Below, one piece after another: positions 21,501 to 29,988 of a stretch of 64,000 nucleotides of DNA. The stretch is from JBLNCE01 sp050260415. Its GTDB lineage: Bacteria > Bacillota > UBA4882 > JAAYXC01. The notes beneath the pieces are model-generated. The model searched no databases, had not been told where the DNA came from, and was given only the letters and a program-made list of their open reading frames with translations. The stretch lies in assembly GCA_050260415.1 (NCBI GenBank), contig JBLNCE010000111.1:62001-126000 (forward strand), written 5' to 3'. A program made the translations under genes and the position numbers. The stretch's first letter is position 1, and every line of letters begins with the position of its first letter.

Positions 21501-23234
21501 GTGAGCAAAGAGATAGTGATGAATGTAGGACCCGGTGAGACCAGGGTCGCGATTCTTGAGGATGGCCGTTTGGTGGAGCTGTCGTTCGAACGAAACGGAA
21601 CGGCCAAGAACGCCGGCAACATTTACAAGGGTCGCGTGGAAAACGTCCTGCCCGGCATGGGGGCCGCCTTCGTGGACCTCGGCATGGAGCGCAACGCGTT
21701 TCTGTACGTCGATGACGTTCACCTGGCGCGGCAATCGGTGGCGCCCGAGGAAGAAGTGGATCTTCCGCGCCCGTCGATCCGGGACATGGTCAAGGTAGGT
21801 CAGGAGATCGTCATCCAGATGGTCAAAGAACCCATCGGCAGCAAGGGAGCGCGCGTCACCACCGACTTGACGATCCCAGGCCGTTACCTGGTCTTGATGC
21901 CCAATCTCGATTACGTCGGCGTCTCCCGGCGCATCGAAGATGAAACGGAACGAGGGCGCCTGCGCGCGCTGGCCGCGCGGCTTAAGCCGCCCCGGATGGG
22001 GCTGATCGTGCGCACGGCGGCCGAAGGCGAGGATGAAAAGGAACTAACGGCGGATCGGGATTTTCTGCTCAACGTCTGGCGCCGCATTCAGAAAAAGGCA
22101 AAACACTCGCCGGTGCCTTCGGTCCTCTATCGCGATCACGACCTGCTCTATCGCATCATGCGGGATCTTTTCACCAAGGAAATCGATCGTCTGGTCATCG
22201 ACCTGCCGGCCGCCTATGAAAAGGCGCTGGAAATGCTGAAGACTTTTGCGCCGCATCTCCGGACCCGCGTGCAACTGTATCAGGGCGAGGCGCCGATCTT
22301 TGAAGCATATGGCATCGAAGCGGAGATGGAAAAGGCCCTGAGGCGCAAGGTGTGGTTGGATTGCGGCGCGTACTTGGTCTTTGATGAGACCGAGGCTCTG
22401 AGCGTGATCGATGTCAATACCGGCAAGTTTACGGGCACGACCTGCCTCGAGGATACCGTGTTGCGGACGAACCTGGAAGCCACCGCGGAGATCGGCCGTC
22501 AGATCCGTCTGCGCAACCTCGGCGGCATAATCATCGTCGACTTCATCGACATGGAGACCGACGAGGCCAGGGCGCAAGTGCTCGCGGCCTTGCAGGCGGC
22601 TCTGCGCCACGACAAGAACAAGACCAATATCCTGGGTTTTACTTCCCTCGGTCTCGTGGAAATGACGCGCAAGAAAGTCCGGCAGAGCCTCAACGAATTG
22701 TTGATGGACGATTGTCCGCATTGCGAGGGCGTGGGACGCGTCACCTCCCTGGAGACCCTGGCCCTGGCGGCCGAACGCCGTATCCAGCGCCTTTGCGCGG
22801 CGGAACCAAGCGAGGCGGTGCTGCTCGCTTTACACCCTGCCATCGCGGCCCTGCTGATCGGGCCGGGAGGCAGCAACCTGGCCAGGCTCGAGGCGGAAGT
22901 CGGCCGTGTGCTCTTTATCAAAGGCCGGGACGACGTAGCGCCTGGAGAAGTCAAGATCGTGGGCCGGGGGATGCGAACCGAACTCGAGAACATGGCCCTG
23001 CCGGTCAGGGAAGGCGAGGTCTTGGAGTTGGACGTGCGCGAGGCGCATGTCAGCAACCCGGCCGACGGTATCGCGCGGATCGAAGGCTATATCGTGGATA
23101 TCGAGGGTGCCGGCCGCTTTGTCGGGCAGCGGGTCCGGGTGCAGATCGTGCGGACTTTCCGCACGTACGCCAGGGGACGGGTGGTCGGCGCCGATCTGCC
23201 GATGGACAATGAAAATGTCACCCTAAGAACATGA
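21501..23234 (+). CDS. rng: Ribonuclease G/E family endoribonuclease
   Basis: RNase for rRNA/tRNA processing and mRNA decay. It begins with an S1-type domain (NAGNIYKGRVENVLPGMGAAF region) and an RNase H-like core. The DNase I-like catalytic part contains VIDVNTGKFTG and IIVDFIDM, whose aspartates bind Mg2+. The zinc-link cysteines are in CPHCEGVGRV. The TTG/GTG start near 21498-21501 is uncertain. The last ten codons (MDNENVTLRT) lie in an insertion-sequence-like repeat, so the carboxyl end may be altered. Confidence 0.93.
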   Translation: MSKEIVMNVGPGETRVAILEDGRLVELSFERNGTAKNAGNIYKGRVENVLPGMGAAFVDLGMERNAFLYVDDVHLARQSVAPEEEVDLPRPSIRDMVKVGQEIVIQMVKEPIGSKGARVTTDLTIPGRYLVLMPNLDYVGVSRRIEDETERGRLRALAARLKPPRMGLIVRTAAEGEDEKELTADRDFLLNVWRRIQKKAKHSPVPSVLYRDHDLLYRIMRDLFTKEIDRLVIDLPAAYEKALEMLKTFAPHLRTRVQLYQGEAPIFEAYGIEAEMEKALRRKVWLDCGAYLVFDETEALSVIDVNTGKFTGTTCLEDTVLRTNLEATAEIGRQIRLRNLGGIIIVDFIDMETDEARAQVLAALQAALRHDKNKTNILGFTSLGLVEMTRKKVRQSLNELLMDDCPHCEGVGRVTSLETLALAAERRIQRLCAAEPSEAVLLALHPAIAALLIGPGGSNLARLEAEVGRVLFIKGRDDVAPGEVKIVGRGMRTELENMALPVREGEVLELDVREAHVSNPADGIARIEGYIVDIEGAGRFVGQRVRVQIVRTFRTYARGRVVGADLPMDNENVTLRT

Positions 23235-23259
23235 AGATCGGACAGAGAAAATGTCACCC
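23204..23259 (+). repeat. Pair of 20-bp direct repeats resembling an IS terminus
   Basis: Two copies of GGACAnnGAAAATGTCACCC, at 23204-23223 and 23240-23259, differ at two of 20 positions. Read on the minus strand they are repeated GGTGACATTTTC blocks, the style of multiple terminal repeats found at IS21-like element ends. No transposase is nearby. The first copy is inside the end of rng. Confidence 0.5.
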
Positions 23260-23310
23260 CCCCTACGTCCGGGGTGGTGGACGGCAATTGGACGCCACGC
23301 GGCAAGGTAC

Positions 23311-23339
23311 TTGCTCGTTTCCCCGCGCCGTGCTATAAT
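23311..23339 (+). promoter_or_regulatory. Sigma-A promoter of SOS-box gene pair
   Basis: TTGCTC (23311-23316), a 17-base spacer and TATAAT (23334-23339). The LexA box begins 11 bases after the -10, so LexA would block the initiation region. Confidence 0.75.
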
Positions 23340-23349
23340 GACCTTGTGA

Positions 23350-23363
23350 CGAACATTTGTTCG
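23350..23363 (+). promoter_or_regulatory. LexA operator (SOS box)
   Basis: CGAACATTTGTTCG is a perfect palindrome that fits the Gram-positive LexA consensus CGAAC-N4-GTTCG. It sits between the -10 at 23334 and the ribosome binding site at 23364-23370. The same core is found in front of lexA in this window, with one change. Confidence 0.85.
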
Positions 23364-23376
23364 GGGAGGAACGGGC

Positions 23377-23625
23377 TTGTCAAGCGAGATAAACGAGCGC
23401 GTCGAGGTGGTGGCCGCTTTTGGGCGCGGCGGCGTCAGGCCGCGCACGTTCACCTGGGCAAGGCGGCAGTACCTGATCCGGCAAGTGACCGCAGCTTGGA
23501 CCGAGAGCGAGGGGTTCTACCGCCAACACCACTTTGCCGTCATGACCGATGGCGCAAATATCTACGAGCTCTGTTTTCACACCCGCGATCTGGCCTGGTG
23601 TCTGATCCGCATCCATCACGATTAA
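23377..23625 (+). CDS. Small DUF6504-like protein under SOS control
   Basis: 82-residue protein with pattern FTWARRQYLIRQVTAAW ... YELCFHTRDLAWCLIR, a compact beta-rich domain resembling the DUF6504 group, which I recall near Y-family polymerase genes. The TTG start has GGGGAGG seven bases upstream. The gene follows a consensus promoter with an overlapping LexA box and precedes a DUF72 gene by 44 bases, so both are probably induced by DNA damage. A second protein of similar pattern is at 36022-36291. Family assignment is by eye. Confidence 0.7.
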   Translation: MSSEINERVEVVAAFGRGGVRPRTFTWARRQYLIRQVTAAWTESEGFYRQHHFAVMTDGANIYELCFHTRDLAWCLIRIHHD

Positions 23626-23669
23626 ACCCGGATCTCATCTCGAAAACTCGGTCCAAGGGGTGGTGGAGC

Positions 23670-24542
23670 ATGATCCTCGTCGGCACCTCCGGGTTTAGTT
23701 ACCTTGACTGGACGGGGGTCTTCTACCCGCCGGGCACCGGCCGGCCGGAGATGCTCCCCTATTACGCCACGCGTTTTTCCCTGGTCGAGTTGGATTACAC
23801 CTACTATCAGATGCCCAACGCCCGCACCATGGCCGCCATGGCCGCCAAGACACCGCCCACTTTCACCTTTTGCGTCAAGGCTTACAAGGAGCTGACCCAC
23901 CGCCGCGATCTGCTCGCGGATGAACTGACCCGCCTCGCGGATGCTTTTCGCCACGCCCTGGAGCCGCTGCAGGAGGCCGGCAAGCTCGGTTGCGTCTTGG
24001 CTCAGTTCCCCTGGAGCTTTCGCGCGACACCGGAGAGCCTCGAGTTCATCGCGGCCCTTCAGGCATCCCTGCCGGGGCTGCCCATGGTCATCGAGTTTCG
24101 CAACGTGGAGTGGGTCAAGAAAGAGACCTTCGTCTTTCTCAGGGATTTCGGCCTCGGTTTCTGCTGCGTGGACGAACCGCGCTTGCGCGGCCTCTTCCCG
24201 CCGCTTGCCCTCGCCACCAATACCATAGGGTATATCCGCTTCCACGGACGCAACGCGGTCAAATGGTGGCGGCACGAGGAGGCGTGGGAAAGATATGATT
24301 ATGACTATTCCCAGGCGGAACTGGCGGAATGGATACCGCGGATTCGAAAGGTCTCCGCCCGGACCGAACGGACCTTTGTCCTCATGAACAACTGCCATGC
24401 CGGATATGCCGTGCAAAACGCGTTGCGGCTGCAAGCCATGCTGCAGGATGAATCCCTGGCCGGCGACCACGGCGCGGACGCGGGCGGCGCGGGCGCGGCC
24501 AATGCCGGCGTGTTTCATGAGGAGCAACGATCGTGGCTCTAG
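23670..24542 (+). CDS. DUF72 (YecE-like) protein
   Basis: 290-residue TIM-barrel-like protein of the DUF72 family. Hallmarks are the amino terminus VGTSGFSYLDWTGVFYP, VELDYTYYQMP, FTFCVKAYKELTH, and YIRFHGRNA followed by YDYDYSQAEL. The ATG at 23670 follows GGGGTGGTGG. Biochemical function is not established; conserved polar residues suggest a hydrolase-like site. It is probably co-transcribed with the SOS-controlled gene upstream. The last 30 residues are rich in Gly/Ala and may not be conserved. Confidence 0.88.
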   Translation: MILVGTSGFSYLDWTGVFYPPGTGRPEMLPYYATRFSLVELDYTYYQMPNARTMAAMAAKTPPTFTFCVKAYKELTHRRDLLADELTRLADAFRHALEPLQEAGKLGCVLAQFPWSFRATPESLEFIAALQASLPGLPMVIEFRNVEWVKKETFVFLRDFGLGFCCVDEPRLRGLFPPLALATNTIGYIRFHGRNAVKWWRHEEAWERYDYDYSQAELAEWIPRIRKVSARTERTFVLMNNCHAGYAVQNALRLQAMLQDESLAGDHGADAGGAGAANAGVFHEEQRSWL

Positions 24543-24574
24543 AAGCGGTGCGAAAACCCTAAAACCTAATCTCG

Positions 24575-24674
24575 CGCAAAGGCGCAAAGGCGCAAAGGCG
24601 CAGAGGAAAAACGAAACGGCTTTAACCTGGTAATTTGCTTGACGCATTTCTCTGCGTCTCCGCGCCGCTGCGGG
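24575..24674 (+). repeat. CGCAAAGG tandem repeat with inverted partner
   Basis: CGCAAAGG three times plus CGCAGAGG (24575-24606), then about 40 bases later a complementary-type segment TTTCTCTGCGTCTCCGCGCC (from 24647). The whole can fold as a long imperfect hairpin. It belongs to the same family as 11526-11647. It occupies most of the 24543-24723 gap; I see no gene there. Confidence 0.65.
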
Positions 24675-24723
24675 ATGATGAGTTTCTTACCGTTCTTGAC
24701 TTGCGGCGACTTTAGCGCGGGGA

Positions 24724-25131
24724 CTATTTTTCCTTTCCCTGGCCCAGGAGCCCCTGGCCCAACGATCCCTGGCCCAGCGTTCCGAGCAGCGAAACCAAGG
24801 CCGTGGGGTCCAGCTTACCGCCGCCGCCGGCCATGCCCGCCAGCGAGGTCAGGGCGGCGAGGTTCGCGTTGTCGCCGCCGAAGAGCCCTACCAGCTTTCC
24901 GAGGGCTCCGATCTCAAGCTTACCCGCGCTCTTCTCGAGTTCGGCGAGGAGATCGACGATCGCCTGCGCCTTATCGCTTAGGTAAGGCTTGATCGATAAA
25001 AACTGGGAGAGATCGTCTTTAGTGATGAAATTTCCCTGGACCTCCACGGGTTTCCGGGTGCTCGTACGGCGCCGGGTGCTGCCTGGCGCTCGCGCCGGCC
25101 TTTCATCTTGACGGTCGTCCTCATGACCCAT
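24724..25131 (-). CDS. Hypothetical protein, charged N-terminus and Gly/Leu-rich C-terminus
   Basis: About 135 residues. A basic, probably disordered amino terminus (ARAPGSTRRRTSTRKP) is followed by ITKDDLSQFLSIKPYLSDKA and a helical stretch, then repeats rich in Gly and Leu (LLGTLGQGSLGQGLLGQG). No membrane span or signal peptide. GGAGG is ten bases before the ATG at 25131 (four bases before a TTG at 25137). I do not recognise the family well; similar small proteins occur in spore-forming clostridia. Function unknown. Confidence 0.6.
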   Translation of the reverse strand: MGHEDDRQDERPARAPGSTRRRTSTRKPVEVQGNFITKDDLSQFLSIKPYLSDKAQAIVDLLAELEKSAGKLEIGALGKLVGLFGGDNANLAALTSLAGMAGGGGKLDPTALVSLLGTLGQGSLGQGLLGQGKEK

Positions 25132-25301
25132 TCTCAAATCGCCTCCACATGAGTTCTCCTCTCTATGCTATGCTTGGACCGCGTAGACCGCGCGGATGTC
25201 TCCCGCTTCACGGGCAAGACTCTTAGCCAGATATCGGGCGATTTTCGTCGGTAGCCGGTCATATTTACAAGCATTCGCCATTTACGGGACCTAGGGCAGT
25301 T

Positions 25302-25330
25302 TGCCTCATGTTGGCAGATTGCGTAAAATC
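25302..25330 (+). promoter_or_regulatory. groESL promoter
   Basis: TTGCCT (25302-25307), a 17-base spacer, TAAAAT (25325-25330). The CIRCE element follows 11 bases later, covering the expected start of transcription. Confidence 0.7.
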
Positions 25331-25341
25331 ATGACTGGAGA

Positions 25342-25368
25342 TTAGCACTCACCTTCCCTGAGTGCTAA
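25342..25368 (+). promoter_or_regulatory. CIRCE operator (HrcA binding site)
   Basis: TTAGCACTC-N9-GAGTGCTAA, a perfect consensus CIRCE. It lies between the groESL promoter and the groES ribosome binding site. HrcA repression released by heat shock is expected; hrcA itself is not in the window. Confidence 0.97.
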
Positions 25369-25388
25369 CAAGGAGAGGAGGGGTTCAA

Positions 25389-25676
25389 GTGAAGATCAGA
25401 CCCTTGGGCGAACGGGTGGTCGTAAAGTCGCTGGAAGAAGAAGAAAAGACCCCGAGCGGCATCATCATGCCGGACACCGCGAAGGAGAAACCGCAGAAGG
25501 GCCAGGTTTTGGCCGTAGGACCGGGTAAAGTGCTCGAGAACGGGACCCGCCAAGCCATGGAGGTCAAGAGCGGCGATACGGTGATCTTCGCCAAGTATTC
25601 CGGTTCCGAAGTCAAGGTTGACGGCGAGGAAGTCTTGATCTTGAGGGAAAGCGACGTCCTTGCGATTCTGCGTTGA
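25389..25676 (+). CDS. groES: Co-chaperonin GroES
   Basis: 95-residue lid of the GroEL chamber. Sequence starts [20 protein letters not shown], with the mobile loop [14 protein letters not shown] and the end [14 protein letters not shown]. The GTG at 25389 follows GGAGAGGAGGGG. It is co-transcribed with groEL 56 bases downstream under CIRCE. Confidence 0.98.
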   Translation: MKIRPLGERVVVKSLEEEEKTPSGIIMPDTAKEKPQKGQVLAVGPGKVLENGTRQAMEVKSGDTVIFAKYSGSEVKVDGEEVLILRESDVLAILR

Positions 25677-25729
25677 CCGGTTCCGCCCGTGAAAGCTTCT
25701 CTGTCTTTTGAGTTGCGAGAGGAGGATGA

Positions 25730-27355
<1,626 letters not shown>

Positions 27356-27401
27356 ACCAGGATTTCGAGAGTACCTAAGGCACTGCGGAGCTTACCTTTC
27401 G

Positions 27402-27438
27402 GAGCGGCGGCTGGCGATGACGGCCGCCGCTCTTTCTT
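27402..27438 (+). terminator. groEL terminator
   Basis: Ten-base perfect stem GAGCGGCGGC / GCCGCCGCTC with an 11-base loop, then TTTCTT. It lies 46 bases after the groEL stop. A second long inverted repeat (CCCGCCGGCGCAC near 27452 with GTGCGGCGGG near 27503) follows before the rubrerythrin-like fragment. Confidence 0.75.
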
Positions 27439-27541
27439 GGGGGATGAAAACCCGCCGGCGCACGAAGGGAAGGAGATCGGCTTTACGGGGGAGAATAGGG
27501 AAGTGCGGCGGGAAATCTCCGCCGCGCAAGGGGGAAGAAGG

Positions 27542-27961
27542 ATGGCGAAGCTCGTTTGGTAGGATCTCACCGCGATCGCGGTGAGCATGGAAGAACAGGG
27601 ACGCGATTTTTATCAATCCTTGGCCGCCAAGGCCGAAAACCAGCAAGCACGGCAGATGCTGGGAACATTGGCGGCGGAAGAGGAGGAGCACGCGACAATC
27701 TTTCGTCGCGGTCTACCCGGGGCCGCCTTTGCCTTGACCGATGCACAGACCGCGTATATACAGGTGTTGAGGGCGGCTCCGTTCGAAGCGGATACGGAAG
27801 CCGCGCCGATTAATGGCCGTCCCCGGTCCATGCGGGCGTCAGGCCGAGGCCAGCCAGGGCGGATAATACGGCGGCACGGGCTTGGACAGGGATCTCAAAA
27901 CGAACCGTTACCACCGCGCCGTAGGCAACGCCGCATTCCCTCCCGCCCAGCCCGCGGATGA
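27542..27961 (+). pseudogene. Broken rubrerythrin/ferritin-like gene
   Basis: From ATG 27542 (GGGGGAAG upstream) the frame reads MAKLVW, then TAG (27560-27562), then in the same frame DLTAIAVSMEEQGRDFYQSL and the ferritin-like EEEEHATIF motif. After about residue 80 the similarity ends and the frame runs antisense through the end of yigZ to 27961. The family is usually about twice this length with a second helix pair. Both a premature stop and a lost 3' half point to a decayed gene. A restart at GTG 27581 is possible but lacks a ribosome binding site. Confidence 0.6.
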
Positions 27962-28415
27962 GGTGGCGGGCCGAATCGAGCCGGTCATAAGGCACGGGGA
28001 GCACGAACCCGCAACAGTGCTCGCGGTCCACCGCTCCCGCCTGGGATAGGGCTTCTATGGTAACGGCGCGGTAAGCCTCGATCAAGCCGGGTATGCCCAG
28101 TTTCTTGCCGCCGAAGTATCTCGCCACGACCGCCATGGTGTTCGTGACGCCGGCCGAGAGCAGGGCGCCCAGGATGGGCCGGCCCGCGGAGCCGCTTGGT
28201 TCACCGTCATCGGCGGCATGAACCATGGCGGCCTTACCCTCCCCGAGCCGGTAGGCGAAGCAATGGTGGTCGGCCTTGGGCTCGCTTGCCTTGATCGTGT
28301 GCAGGAACGCACGTGTTTCGGTCTCGGATCCCACTTCGCGGACGTAGGCGATAAAAACCGAGCGGCAGACGACAATCCGGCTGCTGGCCTCCCTGGCCAC
28401 CGTCCGGTACGGCAT
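27810..28415 (-). CDS. yigZ: YigZ/IMPACT-family protein
   Basis: 201-residue protein of the UPF0029/IMPACT family. The hallmark DDGEPSGSAGRPIL is present, and VARYFGGKKLGIPGLIEAYR cut as VARYFGGKKLGIPGL. The carboxyl DUF1949 domain follows. The ATG at 28415 has GGAAAG upstream; the longer open frame to 28733 is antisense to the neighbour. Some members bind ribosomes or regulate translation; role here unknown. It diverges from the FAD oxidoreductase with only 27 bases between start codons. Confidence 0.92.
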   Translation of the reverse strand: MPYRTVAREASSRIVVCRSVFIAYVREVGSETETRAFLHTIKASEPKADHHCFAYRLGEGKAAMVHAADDGEPSGSAGRPILGALLSAGVTNTMAVVARYFGGKKLGIPGLIEAYRAVTIEALSQAGAVDREHCCGFVLPVPYDRLDSARHLIRGLGGRECGVAYGAVVTVRFEIPVQARAAVLSALAGLGLTPAWTGDGH

Positions 28416-28442
28416 GGCAATCTTCCTTTCCGAGGTGGTTTC

Positions 28443-29867
28443 GTGCGCGACGAATACGATGTCATCATTATCGGCGCGGGACCCGCCGGGATCTTCACCG
28501 CCCTGGAGCTTACCAAGCTGTGGCCGCAGGCGCGCGTGCTCATGGTGGACAAAGGCCGCGCGATCGCCGAGCGGCATTGTCCGGCGCAAGCCGGAGGGCA
28601 GTGCCGCGCCTGCGATCCTTGCTCCGTCACCAGCGGCTGGTCGGGAGCCGGAGCCCACAGCGACGGCAAGTTGTCCCTTTCGCCGGCCGTCGGGGGCCGC
28701 CTGACGGACTATATGACCGAGGAGCGGGCACAATCGCTAATCGACTATGCGGACGGCATCTATCTGCAATTCGGTGCCAGGCAGGAAGTGCACGGCCTCA
28801 ACGAACGCCGCGTGGAAGACTTGGCTTACGAGGCGTCCAAATATAACATACAGCTCATTCCCTGCCCCGTCCGCCATCTCGGCACGGAATTGGCCGCCGT
28901 GGTACTGGGGCGCATGTACCAACACCTGGTGGGCGAAGGCCGCGTGGATTTCGCCCCCCGAACCCGGGCCGATCTCATCCTGACCAACGACCGGAAGACG
29001 GGGATCGTGGCGGTCACTCTACGCGACGGAGAGCAGACCAAGACGGTGAGAACGAAATTCATCGTGGCCGCGCCCGGCCGCGGCGGCGCCGAATGGCTGC
29101 GCGTCGAGACCCAGAGGCTCGCGATCCGGACGGAAAGCAATGAAGTGGATATCGGCGTGCGCGTCGAGGTCCCCAACTCCATCATGGACCGTCTGACCAA
29201 GGACCTCTATGAAGCGAAACTGGTCTATTACTCCGATACCTTTGACAACCGCGTGCGTTCCTTTTGCATGAATCCGGGCGGCGTCGTCTCTGAGGAGCAT
29301 TACGAAGGCCAAATTGCGGTGGTCAATGGCCACAGTTACGCCGACCAATCCTTAAAGACCGGGAACACCAACTTTGCTTTGCTGGTTTCGACGCGGTTCA
29401 CCCAGCCGTTCGATGAACCAATCGAATACGGCAAGTACGTCGCCCGCTTGGCCAATATGTTGACCGGCGGCGGCGTCATGGTTCAGCGCCTGGGGGATCT
29501 ACTGCGCGGCCGGCGCACGGACTTGGACCGGCTGCGCAAGTCCACGACCATTCCGACCCTGCGGAGCGCCATCCCGGGTGACCTCAGTTATGTCCTTCCG
29601 CACAGATATTTGACATCCATCGTCGAGACCCTGCGAGCCCTGGAGAACATCGTTCCCGGTATATACGGGCGCAACACATTGCTCTATGGCGTGGAGGTCA
29701 AGTTCTACTCTTCCAAAGTGAGGGTGAACGAAAACTTTGAGACCGAGATCGGGAACCTGTACGCCATCGGCGATGGAGCGGGCATAACGCGCGGTCTCAT
29801 GCAGGCTTCGGTGACCGGAATCGTGGTGGCACGAGACATCGCCAGCCGCGCCACGTACGGCGGCTAG
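28443..29867 (+). CDS. FAD-dependent dehydrogenase (COG2509 type)
   Basis: 474-residue flavoprotein. DVIIIGAGPAGIFTALEL is the Rossmann FAD motif. A cysteine-rich segment (CPAQAGGQCRACDPC, about 46-60) precedes SGWSGAGAHSDGKLSL. The carboxyl IGDGAGITRGLMQASVTG closes the FAD site. The GTG at 28443 has GAGGTGG four bases upstream. The family is widely annotated as an uncharacterised FAD-dependent dehydrogenase; the substrate is unknown. Confidence 0.88.
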   Translation: MRDEYDVIIIGAGPAGIFTALELTKLWPQARVLMVDKGRAIAERHCPAQAGGQCRACDPCSVTSGWSGAGAHSDGKLSLSPAVGGRLTDYMTEERAQSLIDYADGIYLQFGARQEVHGLNERRVEDLAYEASKYNIQLIPCPVRHLGTELAAVVLGRMYQHLVGEGRVDFAPRTRADLILTNDRKTGIVAVTLRDGEQTKTVRTKFIVAAPGRGGAEWLRVETQRLAIRTESNEVDIGVRVEVPNSIMDRLTKDLYEAKLVYYSDTFDNRVRSFCMNPGGVVSEEHYEGQIAVVNGHSYADQSLKTGNTNFALLVSTRFTQPFDEPIEYGKYVARLANMLTGGGVMVQRLGDLLRGRRTDLDRLRKSTTIPTLRSAIPGDLSYVLPHRYLTSIVETLRALENIVPGIYGRNTLLYGVEVKFYSSKVRVNENFETEIGNLYAIGDGAGITRGLMQASVTGIVVARDIASRATYGG

Positions 29868-29871
29868 TCGA

Positions 29872-29932
29872 ACTCACCCCCAGACCCTCTCTGAGCGTAG
29901 CGAAGGGGTGCCCGGTAGGGTGGGGGGTGAGT
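29872..29932 (+). repeat. Palindromic intergenic repeat, ACTCACCCCC family
   Basis: Perfect 10-base inverted ends ACTCACCCCC (29872-29881) and GGGGGTGAGT (29923-29932) enclose CCCTCTCTGAGCG and GGGGTGCCCG. A second copy is at 60865-60924. It lies between the FAD oxidoreductase and the methyltransferase, near the latter's start. Confidence 0.7.
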
Positions 29933-29988
29933 CGGCAGGCGCAAAGCTGCCTCATTTTCATCCTTTTTATGCGTTAGGGGGAGGACCT

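Noticed and set aside
24575..24606. CRISPR array
   Set aside because: The unit is eight bases without spacers; it is a simple tandem repeat. No cas genes or direct repeats of CRISPR size were seen in the window.
25342..25368. CIRCE as a novel finding
   Set aside because: Perfect but textbook control of groESL; recorded as a feature only.
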